Source: Ramlibacter aurantiacus (GTDB lineage: Bacteria; Pseudomonadota; Gammaproteobacteria; Burkholderiales; Burkholderiaceae_C). Taken from it: 41,134 bases of DNA. The stretch is taken from positions 1 through 41,134 of the forward strand of contig NZ_JAEQNA010000015.1 of assembly GCF_016722895.1 (NCBI RefSeq). The letters run 5' to 3'. Position numbers and translations under genes: made by a program. Under the pieces are notes generated by a model that did not search any database, had not been told where the DNA came from, and was given only the letters and a program-made list of their open reading frames with translations. Below are positions 32,785 through 41,134 of the stretch, piece by piece (positions within the stretch are counted from its first letter, which is position 1; each line of letters opens with the position of its first letter).

Positions 32785-33323
32785 CGCGGCTCCTTTCGCT
32801 GGTAGGCGGGCCAGTTGCGGTCCTTGTCGGACATGTCCAGCACGGGCACCGGCCACTCGATCTTGAAAGCCGGATCGTCGAAGCGCACGCCGCCTTCGGC
32901 CTGTGGTTCGTAGAAGGCCGACACCTGGTAGGTGACGGCGGCATCGTCGGTCAGCGAGACGAAGCCGTGGGCAAAACCCTTGGGCACCAGCAGCATGCGG
33001 CCGTTGTCCTCGCTCAGCTCGGCACCGTACCACTGGCAGTAGGTGGGCGACTGCGGGCGCAGGTCGACGATGGCGTCCCAGATGGCACCGCGCGCGCAGC
33101 GCACGAGTTTGTCCTCGGCGTGCGGTTCGTGCTGGAAATGCATGCCCCGCAACGTACCGGCGCGCCGGGTCAGCGACAGGTTGGTCTGAACCATCCGCTC
33201 GGGCAGGCCGCGCGCGGCGAACTCTTTCTCGCAGTAGATGCGCGCGAACCAGCCGCGTGCGTCCTGCCGGCGCTCAGGCGTGACCAGCATGGCACCGGCC
33301 AGTGGGGTGGGCGTGAAGATCAT
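32781..33323 (-). CDS. rfbC: dTDP-4-dehydrorhamnose 3,5-epimerase family protein
   Basis: A 180-residue cupin-fold epimerase starting at ATG 33323. Conserved blocks include DARGWFARIYCEKEF, NLSLTRRAGTLRGMHFQHEPHAEDKLVRCARGAIWDAIVDLRPQSPTYCQW and LLVPKGFAHGFVSLTDDAAVTYQVSAFYEP. They contain the active-site His (MHFQHEP) and Tyr (SAFYEP). It inverts carbons 3 and/or 5 of a 4-keto-6-deoxysugar. With RfbF, a CDP-linked substrate is possible, but no 4,6-dehydratase lies in the window. It follows rfbF by 13 bases. Confidence 0.92.
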   Translation of the reverse strand: MIFTPTPLAGAMLVTPERRQDARGWFARIYCEKEFAARGLPERMVQTNLSLTRRAGTLRGMHFQHEPHAEDKLVRCARGAIWDAIVDLRPQSPTYCQWYGAELSEDNGRMLLVPKGFAHGFVSLTDDAAVTYQVSAFYEPQAEGGVRFDDPAFKIEWPVPVLDMSDKDRNWPAYQRKEPR

Positions 33324-33336
33324 GGGGCGGGCCTCC

Positions 33337-34110
33337 TCACCAGACTTTCCACGGCGCCTGGCCGCTGCTCCACAGCGATTCCAGGGTCTGCTTGTCGCGC
33401 AGCGTGTCCATGGGCTGCCAGAAGCCCTCGTGCCGGAAGGCGGCCAGCTGGCCCGAGCCGGCCAGGCGCTCCATCGGCTCGCGCTCCCAGACGGTGGACT
33501 CATCCTCGATCAGGTCGAGCACCTCGCGCTCCAGCACGAAGAAGCCGCCATTGATCCAGGCGCCGTCGCCACCGGGCTTCTCCTTGAAACTGCCGATGCG
33601 ATGACTGTCGGCCGGCAGCGTGAAGGCACCGAAGCGTCCCGGCGGCTGCACGGCCGTGACCGTGGCCTGCACGCCCTGCTGCCGGTGGAAGGCCACGAGG
33701 CGGGTGATGTCCACGTTGCCCACGCCGTCACCGTAGGTGCAACAGAACGGTCCCTCGTTCAGGTAAGGCGCGACGCGCCGCAGGCGACCACCGGTCATGG
33801 TTTCGAGCCCGGTATCGACCAGGGTCACCCGCCACGGCTCGTTGGACGTGCGCAGCAAGGTGGTGGTGTTCTCTCGCATGTCGAAGCGCACGTCGGCGCC
33901 ATCGAGTGCGTAGTCCCGGAAGAACTGCTTGATCATGTGGCCTTTGTAGCCACAGCAGATCACGAAGTCGTTCAGGCCATGGGCCAGGTAGATCTTCATG
34001 ATGTGCCAGAGGATGGGTCGTCCTCCGATCTCGACCATCGGCTTGGGCCGGACGGCGCTTTCTTCGCTGATGCGGGTGCCGTACCCGCCGGCCAGAATCA
34101 CAACCTGCAT
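33337..34110 (-). CDS. rfbF: Glucose-1-phosphate cytidylyltransferase
   Basis: A 257-residue nucleotidyltransferase starting at ATG 34110 (MQVVILAGGYGTRISEESAVRPKPMVEIGGRPILWHIMKIY), the standard RfbF/AscA start with the nucleotide loop GGYGTRI and the Lys in KPM. FVICCGYKGHMIKQFF, TYGDGVGNVDITRLVAFH and INGGFFVLEREVLDLIEDESTVWEREPMERLA are further RfbF hallmarks. It makes CDP-glucose from CTP and glucose-1-phosphate, the entry to CDP-deoxyhexoses. It is the first gene of the leftward operon. The 160 bases before it probably contain the promoter, though no strong box was found. Confidence 0.95.
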   Translation of the reverse strand: MQVVILAGGYGTRISEESAVRPKPMVEIGGRPILWHIMKIYLAHGLNDFVICCGYKGHMIKQFFRDYALDGADVRFDMRENTTTLLRTSNEPWRVTLVDTGLETMTGGRLRRVAPYLNEGPFCCTYGDGVGNVDITRLVAFHRQQGVQATVTAVQPPGRFGAFTLPADSHRIGSFKEKPGGDGAWINGGFFVLEREVLDLIEDESTVWEREPMERLAGSGQLAAFRHEGFWQPMDTLRDKQTLESLWSSGQAPWKVW

Positions 34111-34270
34111 GTTGCCCTCATTGCGGCATCAGCCGGTTGTGTCCCTCAACTGTTCTTTCCATTGGTTGCCCCTGGTGACGTCAGGTAGCAATGCTGGGAT
34201 GTCCTGGCTCGGCGGTTCGTCAGCCAACGCCTACTCGAGGCGTCGGAGCCCTTCCATGCCTTGCCCGCGG

Positions 34271-35611
34271 TCACCGCTCGCGGGCGGCCTCGTTGGCGAG
34301 CCGGCGCACCGGTGACAGCAGGTATTCAAGCACCGTGCGGCGGCCCTGGTGGATTTCCGCCTGGACCATCATGCCCGGCGCCAGGCTGAGTACCTCCCCA
34401 GCGAGCCCGCGCAACTGCTGGGTGTCCAGGCGCACCAAGGCCCGGTAACTGTGGGGGCTACGCCCCTGCGTTGCCGCCCGCTGCGGATCGCCCGCGCCCG
34501 AGTCCGCGCTCAACAGCTCGACCCTGCCGGTGAGAAGGCCGTATTTCTGGAACGGGTAGGCCAGCAGCTTCACCCGGGCGAGTTGCCCTGGAGCGACGAA
34601 CCCGACATCCTCGTTGCGGACGGCGACTTCCGCGAACAGCGGTTCGTGCCGCGGCACCAGGTTCATCAGGACCACCCCCGGCTGAACGACCGCGCCCGGC
34701 GTGTAGGTGACCAGGTCGGTCACGGTGCCGTCTTCGGCAGCGCGCAACTCCAGCAACCCCGAGCGGTAGCCCTGCTTGCGCAGCTCGCCCTGGCTGCGCT
34801 GGCGCTCCGACAGCAAGCCCATGCGCTGCTCGAGCAACTGTGACTCGTAGCTGCTGCGGATCTGCGCCAGCCTGTGCCCCGACTGTTCCAGGCTGGCCAG
34901 CAGCCCCGCCACCATCGCCTGCTGCCCCTGCATGTCGCGCTCAGCCGCGATGCGCTCCCGCAGCCTGTCGTGGGCTCCCAGTTCAGAGACGAAGCCTTCG
35001 CCGACAAGCTGCTCATAGGCCTGCGCCGCGCGTTTCACCAAAGGCAGCGTGGCCTGCAGCTTGGCCAGCTGCTCGCGCGCGGCGGCTAGTTCGTGGCGGG
35101 TCCGTTGGACCTGCGCCTCTTCCTGGGAAACGGCATCGATATAGGCTTGGCGCCTTGCCCGGTACTGCGCGCCCACCTGGGCGCTCACCTCGACAGGTTC
35201 GCCTTGCTGCGGCAGCAGGGGCTGGTCGCGCAGCTCGGCGTCAATGCGCCGCAGGCTGGCCTCGCGCAGGGCGGATTCGGCTTGCAGCACGTCGAGCTCC
35301 GTGCGGCTGAGCGTGCCGTCCATTCGCATCAGCACCTGCCCGGCATGAACGGCATCCCCTTCGCGTACCAGCACTTCGTGAACCACCCCTGCCTCAGCAG
35401 GTTGCACGACGCGGCTGTGGTTGCGCGGGACCAGGCGGCCCTCGGCCGTCGCCACGATGTCGAGCTGTCCGAAGGCCGCCCAGGCGAACAGCAACAGCAC
35501 CAGCGTTCCGACCGCATAACCCACCCATGCCGGCATCCGGGCCGGCGCCTCCTCCTGGAGGGCCAGCAGGTCTGGCGCTTCACCTGATGGGGCTTGGGCG
35601 TTCTCGCTCAT
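34271..35611 (-). CDS. HlyD-family type I secretion adaptor
   Basis: A 446-residue membrane-fusion protein starting at ATG 35611 with GGAG six bases upstream. One membrane helix (about residues 29-48) is followed by LDIVATAEGRLVPRNHSRVVQPAEAGVVHEVLVREGDAVHAGQVLMRMD, the first lipoyl half. A long coiled coil (about 90-285) follows, then RAAEDGTVTDLVTYTPGAVVQPGVVLMNLVP and a beta-barrel end. It bridges an inner-membrane ABC exporter and TolC. It lies 11 bases after the RTX gene, so the two are an operon. No HlyB-type ATPase is present in the window. Confidence 0.93.
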   Translation of the reverse strand: MSENAQAPSGEAPDLLALQEEAPARMPAWVGYAVGTLVLLLFAWAAFGQLDIVATAEGRLVPRNHSRVVQPAEAGVVHEVLVREGDAVHAGQVLMRMDGTLSRTELDVLQAESALREASLRRIDAELRDQPLLPQQGEPVEVSAQVGAQYRARRQAYIDAVSQEEAQVQRTRHELAAAREQLAKLQATLPLVKRAAQAYEQLVGEGFVSELGAHDRLRERIAAERDMQGQQAMVAGLLASLEQSGHRLAQIRSSYESQLLEQRMGLLSERQRSQGELRKQGYRSGLLELRAAEDGTVTDLVTYTPGAVVQPGVVLMNLVPRHEPLFAEVAVRNEDVGFVAPGQLARVKLLAYPFQKYGLLTGRVELLSADSGAGDPQRAATQGRSPHSYRALVRLDTQQLRGLAGEVLSLAPGMMVQAEIHQGRRTVLEYLLSPVRRLANEAARER

Positions 35612-35622
35612 CGGTGGCTCCT

Positions 35623-38600
35623 TCAAGCCAGGACATGCCCCGCGCCCTGCTCCAGCTCGGCGCGAGGCTTCAGGTGTTGCCAAGCCGTGCCGCCGGCGTC
35701 CAGCGTGCGTTGCGCCGCCGAGAGGCTGATGCCGGCCAGGCTGCCGGTGGTGTGGTACTGGAAGCTGAGGTCGCCGCCGAGGGCGGCCGTGCGGCTGTCG
35801 GCCAGGTGGGCGTCCAGCAACGCATTCATCGCCGCCCAGCCGGCCTCGCCGGTGCGTGCTGACGAAGGCGCCCGTTCGAAGCAGCGCACCAGCTGGTCGA
35901 AGTCGAAGACCTCCACCTGCTGATAGCTCGCCGCCGAGCCCTGGCTGACGACCGCCGTCACCAGTTGCAGTCGGCCGAACCCCTGCCCACCTCCCCGGTA
36001 CCAGTCCTCCAGGGTGAGCCGGTCTCCCTGGCCCAGGACCAGCACCAGGTCGTCACCGGCCCGGCGCAGCCGCAGATCCTCCTGCCGGATGCCGCCGCCC
36101 AGGCTCAGCACGTTGCCACGCCCGCCGCCGGTCACGCGGTCGGCCCCGTCGCCGCGGTTGAAGGCCAGCAGATCCGCTCCGTTGCCCAGGTCAATGAAGT
36201 CGTTGCCGCGCCCGGCGGCCACCCAATCGTCGCCGTTGCCTGCCCGGATGACGTCGTCACCCGCCCCGGCATCGCCCATGTCGTTGTGGTTGCCCAGGTC
36301 CAGCCGGTCGTTGCCGGCTCCGGCCTGGACGATGTCGCGGTGGTTGCCGCCACTGAGGAAGTTGTCGCCCGCGAGGTCACACAGGTAGTCGTCCCCGTTC
36401 TCCCCCCACGACTCGTCGTCGCCCGCTCCACCGAACAGCAGGTCGTCGTCATGGCCGCCAAACAGGCGGTCCTTGCCGCTGCCTCCGAACAGCAGGTCGC
36501 GGCCCGCGCTGCCGTAGAGACGGTCGTTGCCCGCACCGCCGTACAACCAGTCGTCGCCCCCGTATCCCTGCAGCCCGTCATCACCCCGGCCGCCGGCCAG
36601 CAGGTCGGCGCTTGAGGTGCCGGTGAGCGAGGTGGGCCCGACCAGCAGGTCGTCCCAGCCGTAGCGGCTTCCGTCCGCGAACTCGAGGCGCTCGATCGGC
36701 GACACCAGGCCGCGGGCGGTGGACTGCATGCGGACATCGATGCCCTGCCCGGGCTGTTCGCGCCCGGCGGAATCGAGCACGCGCAGCTGCGCAGTGACCT
36801 CGCCGTTGCGCGTGACAAGACGCAGGGCGATGCGCTGCGCGCTGAGGCCGGCTCCGAAGCGGATGGTGTCCATGCCGCTGCTGTCCTCGATGCTGTCGAG
36901 GCCACCCCCCAGCGCGTAGTGATAGGTGTCATCGCCCGCGCCGCCCACCAGCCGGTTGTTGCCGCTGTTGCCGTGCAGGTGGTTGTCGAGGGCGTTGCCG
37001 AAACCCGAAAGATTGGTCGTGCCGGTGAGCACCAGGTCTTCCACATGATCGGGCAGTGTGTAGCCCAGGCTGGCGAGCACCCGGTCGCGGCCTTCGTTGA
37101 AGCGCTCGACCACCTGGTCGCGCGCGTCGTGGACGATGTAGGTGTCATCGCCCTTGCCACCTTCCATGCGGTCGGCCCCCGCGCCGCCGTCGAGCAGGTT
37201 GGAGAGGTCGTTGCCGGTGAGGCGGTTGTCCAGCGCATTGCCGCGGCCTTCAGTGGCAGCGCCGGTCAGCACCAGCGCCTCCACGTTCGCGCCCAGCGCG
37301 TGGTTGACCGAGGAACGCACGGTGTCGTAGCCGCCGCCCTCGGCCTCGACCACTTCGTCGCCCGCGTCATCCACGATGTAGTGGTCGTCGCCCTTGCCGC
37401 CTTCCATGCGGTCGGCGCCGGCGCCGCCGTCGAGCAGGTTGGCCAAGTCGTTGCCGATGAGATGGTTGTCCCGCGCGTTGCCCCGGCCTTCGGTGGCCGA
37501 GCCGGTGAGCACCAGCGCCTCCACATTCGCGGCCAGCGCATGGTTCACCGAAGCATGCACGGTGTCGTAGCCGCCGCCTTCGGGCTCGACCACCTCGTCG
37601 CCAGCGTCGTCCGCCATGTAGGTGTCGTCGCCCTTGCCACCGGCCATGCGGTCCGCGCCGGCGCCGCCGTCGAGCAGGTTGTCGTGGTCGTTGCCCGCGA
37701 GCTTGTTGTCCAGCGCGTTCCCGCGGCCCTCGATGGCTGCACCCGTGAGCACCAGCGCTTCGACGTTCGCGGCCAGCGTGTGGTCGACGGATGCGCGCAC
37801 GGTGTCGTCGCCCGCGCCCTCGCTTTCGATCACCTCGTCGCCTGCGTCGTCCACGACGTACGTGTCATCGCCCTTGCCGCCGGCCAGCCAGTCGGCGCCC
37901 GCGCCGCCGTCGAGCACGTTGGCGGCCGGGTTGCCGGTGATCCGGTTCCGCAGCGCATTGCCGGTGCCATTGATGTGTTGGTCGCCGACCAGCACCAGGT
38001 GCTCCACGTGTTCGCCCAGGCGCCAGTCGATGCGGCTGCGAACGGTGTCGGTGCCCTCGCCCGGGAGCTCGATCACGAGGTCCTCGAGGTCGTCGACCAC
38101 GTAGGTGTCGTCGCCTTCGCCACCCTCCATCCGGTCCGCGCCCGCTCCGCCGTCGAGCAGGTCGTTGCCCGCTAGACCACGCAGGGTGTTGCGCTGCCGG
38201 TTGCCCCGCAGGACGTTGTCGCCCGCATGGCCGGTGCCCTCGACGGCGGCACCGAGAAGCTCCAGGTCTTCGAGCTCGGCCCCCAAGGTGTAGGAAACGT
38301 GGGCGCGCACCCTGTCGGTGCCGCCGCCAGGCGCCTCGATGACCTGGTCGCTCTCGGAATCGACCTCGTAGATGTCGTTCCCGCTGGCGCCTTCCATGAT
38401 GTCAGCGCCCTCGCCGCCCACCAGGAGGTCATTGCCCGCGCCGCCATACAAGACGTCGTCACCGGCCATGCCCCAGAGCTCGTCGTCGCCCTCGTCGCCG
38501 AAGAGGACGTCCGATCCCTCTTCCCCGAGAAGGATGTCATCGGCGGTGCCGCCGCTGATCACGTCGTTGCCGGGGCCGCCCGCGATGAAGTCGTCGCCGG

Positions 38601-41134
38601 GGCCGCCGAAAGCGATGTCGTTGCCGTCTCCCAGCAGGATCAGGTCATTGCCGCCCTGGCCTTCTCCGTCGCCGAAGACCAGGTCATTGCCAGGGCCCGC
38701 AAAGACCGTGTCATTGCCGGAGCCGGCGAAGACCACGTCGTTTCCGCCGCCGGTGACCACGTGGTCATCGCCGTCGCCGGAATCGATCATCTCGTCGCCA
38801 GCGTCGTCGATGTACACGTCGTTCCCCGCTCCAAGCGAGGCGGCATCGCTGCCAGGGCCGCCAACAGCCAGGTCGGGCCCGTCACCGCCGGTGAACGCCT
38901 GCGGCGGGCTGCGCACGGGCGCGAGAACGGTGGTGCGTGTCGAGCCGCCATCCGGCGAACGCGAGGGCAGTTGCACTTCGTTGGTGTACCGCAGCGTGAC
39001 GTCGGCCAGCGCCAGCAAGCCGCCATCCGCCAACTCGGCGCGAGCCACGCCGTGCACGGTCTGGCCATCGATTACGCGGAAGAGCCCGTCGCTCTGGAGG
39101 TCGATGGCCGTGATGCCCCTATCCGCCAGGCTGCGAAGCTCGCCCGGATCGGTGATGCCATCGGAATTGGCATCGAGCCACACGCCGAAGCGCAACCAGC
39201 CTGCGTCACCGCTGTCCAGCCGACCGTTGCCGTTGCTGTCGAATGCCACCCGCAGCGCGGCCAGATCGGTCTGCTGCTCTGGTGCGTGGGCGACGAAGGC
39301 GATCTCATGGCGGTGCTGGATGCGGCCGTCACCGTCCTGGTCGAACACCAGCAGGCCGTCGCCGGGTACCGGCCATGCGGTGCGTCGCCGCCATCCGTCA
39401 CCGTTGACGTCGAAGAACACGTTGGAATCATCGACATCCTGGAAGGCAAACCCATCGCCATCGAGGTCGATGGAAATCGGCTTGCCGCCCGACGAGGCGA
39501 TGACGGGCAGGGGCGGCGGCCCGTAGTGGGTGCCGTGCAGCTCCACGTCCTGGAAAGTTCGGCCGGTGGGATCGGACAAGTCGACCACGCGCACGATGAA
39601 CGGGTCGGTAAAGGACTCGGTTTCCGCGCCGATGGAGGCGTTGGAATCGGTGTTGGGGTCGGTGAGATAGACGTAGCCGTCGGGAATGCGCTCTCCATCG
39701 GCCAGCGCGATCCAGTCGGTCCGACCGTCGCCGTTGAGGTCGGGCACGTGGTAGGCGCGCGGCCGGCGGCCGACATAGGACCAGCTGCCGTCCGCCTGCA
39801 CGATCGCGCTGCCGTAGGTGGGCTGGCTGACCACCTCGAAGCGGAAGCTGCTGCCATCGGGATCGGTGGCCAGCACCTGGCCGTGGTTGGCGCGCTGGTA
39901 GCCGATAGGCGTGTCGTGCGTGATCGAGTGCGCGGGCGTGCTGCCGACCTGAACCAGCGCCATGCCTGTCCCGCCATTCGCGGTCGGCACCTGGCGAGCT
40001 TCGTAGATGGGCTGCGCGGGAATGGCTTCCACGTAAGGCTCGTGGAGCGGCGCTCCAGGGACGGTGCCCTCGGTGGGATCGAACTCACTGAACACCACGC
40101 TCGGGAGCCCGTGCCAGCGCATCGGTTCATGGCCGTACACGGGCCGGTCCGGCGCGTGGTTCGGCGTGACCACCGGCGCGTCGTTCACCGGTGTGATGTT
40201 CAGCTCCACGCGCGCCTCCCGCGGCGGGATGAGCGACTCCTGGCCGGGCAAGGCCACGGTGTAGAAGAACTCCGCCGGGCCGTTGTAGTTAGGCTCCAGA
40301 TACAGGCTGATGTCGCCATCCGGGCGCAGGTTGACGGTAACGTGCGCACCCGCGCGCACCGCGCTGATCTGCAAGCGGGCCGACATGCCGTCGGCGCCGC
40401 CCCAGGTGTCGTTCTGAAGCAGTTGCGCGGCTGACAGCAGGACCTCGACCCGAGGCTGCCCCGGCAGCAGCGGGTTGTACGCCGTGGCCGTGGCGTCTTC
40501 GTACAACTCGGCCCCTGGGCCGCCGAGCACCTCGCCGGCCGCAGCGATCTGCAGCCCGGCATAGGTCTTGTCCTTGCTCTCGAATTCCAGCACGAACAGC
40601 TGTGGCGAGCCGTTGCTGGTGGTCAGCCGGACACCCGCCCCCTGGAGCGAGGCCTGACTGCCTTCGTCGCCCGCCTCCAGCGTGCGGGTGCCGATCAGGC
40701 GCATGGAGCCGTCGGCCATCTCCAGGCGCTGGTTGGCGTAGTCGATAGCCACGATGCCGTGGTCGGTCAAGGGGCGCAGCTCTTGCACGCCGCCGGTCTC
40801 GTCCTGCACCCGTTGATCCGGGCGGCCGGGCAAGGGCAGCGGCGCTGTGTTGTTGCCGTCCTGGTCCAGGTCTTGCCAGACGCGCAGGTGGTTGAACACC
40901 GGGTCTTGCACGTCGATGCGTCCGTCCTGATTGGCGTCGTAGGCGGCGAGGATGCGCAGCCCCTTTCCCGCATCGGCGATGAGGGGGTTGGAGAACAGCT
41001 CGCGGGCTCCATCGACGCTCCCGTCGACATCGTGGTCCAGCACCAGAAAGCCATCGGACGCCGCGATCCACCCGGTGGGCTTCAGGTAGGCCTGGCCGTC
41101 CCAATCGAAACCCGCGTGCCCGGACGCCTGCGCC
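35623..41134 (-). CDS. Giant RTX (haemolysin-type calcium-binding) exoprotein, 5' end outside the window
   Basis: 1,836 residues are visible and the frame is still open at the right edge, so the true start lies beyond. From the N-terminal side come: calcium-binding EF-hand-like stretches (DHDVDGSVDG, YDANQDGRIDVQD), a cadherin-like VNDAPVV region (about 40170), a second EF-hand-like cluster (39120-39480; DLDGDG, DVNGDG, DQDGDG), an RTX block (about 38390-38900), 80-residue tandem repeats (36930-38350), and a second RTX block (36130-36630). A GDRLTLEDWY motif (about 36000) and a C-terminal tail without repeats follow. RTX nonapeptides (GGxGxDxxx) bind calcium after export. The adjacent HlyD indicates type I secretion. 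It may be an adhesin, toxin or surface-layer protein; no catalytic domain was seen. Confidence 0.93.
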   Translation of the reverse strand, partial: AQASGHAGFDWDGQAYLKPTGWIAASDGFLVLDHDVDGSVDGARELFSNPLIADAGKGLRILAAYDANQDGRIDVQDPVFNHLRVWQDLDQDGNNTAPLPLPGRPDQRVQDETGGVQELRPLTDHGIVAIDYANQRLEMADGSMRLIGTRTLEAGDEGSQASLQGAGVRLTTSNGSPQLFVLEFESKDKTYAGLQIAAAGEVLGGPGAELYEDATATAYNPLLPGQPRVEVLLSAAQLLQNDTWGGADGMSARLQISAVRAGAHVTVNLRPDGDISLYLEPNYNGPAEFFYTVALPGQESLIPPREARVELNITPVNDAPVVTPNHAPDRPVYGHEPMRWHGLPSVVFSEFDPTEGTVPGAPLHEPYVEAIPAQPIYEARQVPTANGGTGMALVQVGSTPAHSITHDTPIGYQRANHGQVLATDPDGSSFRFEVVSQPTYGSAIVQADGSWSYVGRRPRAYHVPDLNGDGRTDWIALADGERIPDGYVYLTDPNTDSNASIGAETESFTDPFIVRVVDLSDPTGRTFQDVELHGTHYGPPPLPVIASSGGKPISIDLDGDGFAFQDVDDSNVFFDVNGDGWRRRTAWPVPGDGLLVFDQDGDGRIQHRHEIAFVAHAPEQQTDLAALRVAFDSNGNGRLDSGDAGWLRFGVWLDANSDGITDPGELRSLADRGITAIDLQSDGLFRVIDGQTVHGVARAELADGGLLALADVTLRYTNEVQLPSRSPDGGSTRTTVLAPVRSPPQAFTGGDGPDLAVGGPGSDAASLGAGNDVYIDDAGDEMIDSGDGDDHVVTGGGNDVVFAGSGNDTVFAGPGNDLVFGDGEGQGGNDLILLGDGNDIAFGGPGDDFIAGGPGNDVISGGTADDILLGEEGSDVLFGDEGDDELWGMAGDDVLYGGAGNDLLVGGEGADIMEGASGNDIYEVDSESDQVIEAPGGGTDRVRAHVSYTLGAELEDLELLGAAVEGTGHAGDNVLRGNRQRNTLRGLAGNDLLDGGAGADRMEGGEGDDTYVVDDLEDLVIELPGEGTDTVRSRIDWRLGEHVEHLVLVGDQHINGTGNALRNRITGNPAANVLDGGAGADWLAGGKGDDTYVVDDAGDEVIESEGAGDDTVRASVDHTLAANVEALVLTGAAIEGRGNALDNKLAGNDHDNLLDGGAGADRMAGGKGDDTYMADDAGDEVVEPEGGGYDTVHASVNHALAANVEALVLTGSATEGRGNARDNHLIGNDLANLLDGGAGADRMEGGKGDDHYIVDDAGDEVVEAEGGGYDTVRSSVNHALGANVEALVLTGAATEGRGNALDNRLTGNDLSNLLDGGAGADRMEGGKGDDTYIVHDARDQVVERFNEGRDRVLASLGYTLPDHVEDLVLTGTTNLSGFGNALDNHLHGNSGNNRLVGGAGDDTYHYALGGGLDSIEDSSGMDTIRFGAGLSAQRIALRLVTRNGEVTAQLRVLDSAGREQPGQGIDVRMQSTARGLVSPIERLEFADGSRYGWDDLLVGPTSLTGTSSADLLAGGRGDDGLQGYGGDDWLYGGAGNDRLYGSAGRDLLFGGSGKDRLFGGHDDDLLFGGAGDDESWGENGDDYLCDLAGDNFLSGGNHRDIVQAGAGNDRLDLGNHNDMGDAGAGDDVIRAGNGDDWVAAGRGNDFIDLGNGADLLAFNRGDGADRVTGGGRGNVLSLGGGIRQEDLRLRRAGDDLVLVLGQGDRLTLEDWYRGGGQGFGRLQLVTAVVSQGSAASYQQVEVFDFDQLVRCFERAPSSARTGEAGWAAMNALLDAHLADSRTAALGGDLSFQYHTTGSLAGISLSAAQRTLDAGGTAWQHLKPRAELEQGAGHVLA
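37141..38100 (-). repeat. Four 240-base tandem repeats inside the RTX gene
   Basis: Units of exactly 240 bases (80 codons) start at 37141, 37381, 37621 and 37861. More diverged units lie on both sides, at about 36900 and 38101. Each unit encodes NVEALVLTG, GRGNALDN, LLDGGAGADRM, GGKGDDTY and DDAGDEVVE blocks. The three from 37141 to 37860 are the most alike, which suggests recent duplication. The array would add modular calcium-binding beta-rolls. Confidence 0.85.

Noticed and set aside
34228..34242. CGCCT-ACTCG-AGGCG hairpin before rfbF
   Set aside because: The 5-base arms are short and no T tract follows; too weak to call a terminator after hlyD.
36130..38900. RTX repeats as a CRISPR-like array
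   Set aside because: The periodicity is coding and in frame, with no constant repeat plus variable spacer pattern.
36919..40434. Long plus-strand open frames opposite the RTX repeats
   Set aside because: They mirror the repetitive minus-strand codons (Val/Ala/His-rich strings) and have no start signals.

Overview
The window is GC-rich, densely coding DNA of a free-living betaproteobacterium. The order Burkholderiales, and probably the family Comamonadaceae, is suggested by the H-NS/Bug/vanAB gene content, by many ATGA/GTGA gene overlaps, and by a GC-rich intergenic repeat near vanB. This placement is an inference from protein style, because no 16S gene is present. I call 34 protein-coding genes. 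One of them, a giant RTX protein, runs off the right edge. No tRNA, CRISPR array, insertion sequence or prophage gene was seen.

Layout. (1) 1-386 is non-coding and holds three or four regularly spaced leftward promoter-like boxes, resembling the promoter region of an rRNA operon lying off the left edge. (2) 387-5382 holds the two halves of a 5-oxoprolinase/N-methylhydantoinase (hyuB, hyuA). They are separated by a winged-helix regulator, a small MASE1-like membrane protein and an H-NS protein. (3) 5403-6257 is a secreted CAP-domain protein. (4) 6308-12773 is a complete tripartite RND efflux pump with a divergent TetR repressor and an AcrR-type palindromic operator. (5) 12810-18774 is an oxyanion island: molybdate modABC converging on a tungstate tupB-tupC-tupA operon, then a divergent ModE-type regulator fused to a periplasmic-binding-like domain and preceded by a ModE-box-like site. 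(6) 18793-28075 is a methoxy-aromatic catabolism region. vanA and vanB (vanillate O-demethylase) diverge from a leftward run of a GntR/FCD regulator, a TRAP transporter (P, Q, M), an orphan Bug-type binding protein and a DUF1932 dehydrogenase. vanB is followed by a strong terminator and then by a MetE-like methyltransferase. (7) 28367-29302 is a lone CtaG-family membrane protein. (8) 29317-34110 is a leftward surface-polysaccharide operon (rfbF, rfbC, a homoserine-dehydrogenase-like SAF protein, a sugar epimerase, a GT14-like glycosyltransferase). (9) 34271-41134 holds a type I secretion HlyD adaptor and, upstream of it, the RTX protein with about 80-residue tandem repeats.

How the parts may work together. 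The van region reads as uptake, demethylation and C1 handling. The TRAP and Bug proteins would bind and import aromatic or related acids. VanAB would remove the O-methyl group. The MetE-like enzyme and the DUF1932 dehydrogenase are uncharacterised partners. The polysaccharide operon and the RTX/HlyD pair are adjacent and co-directional, so a glycan-plus-RTX cell-surface layer is possible but unproven. I see no wholly new defence or mobile system. The least explained parts are the TRAP/Bug/DUF1932/MetE grouping around vanAB and the hyuA/hyuB split.
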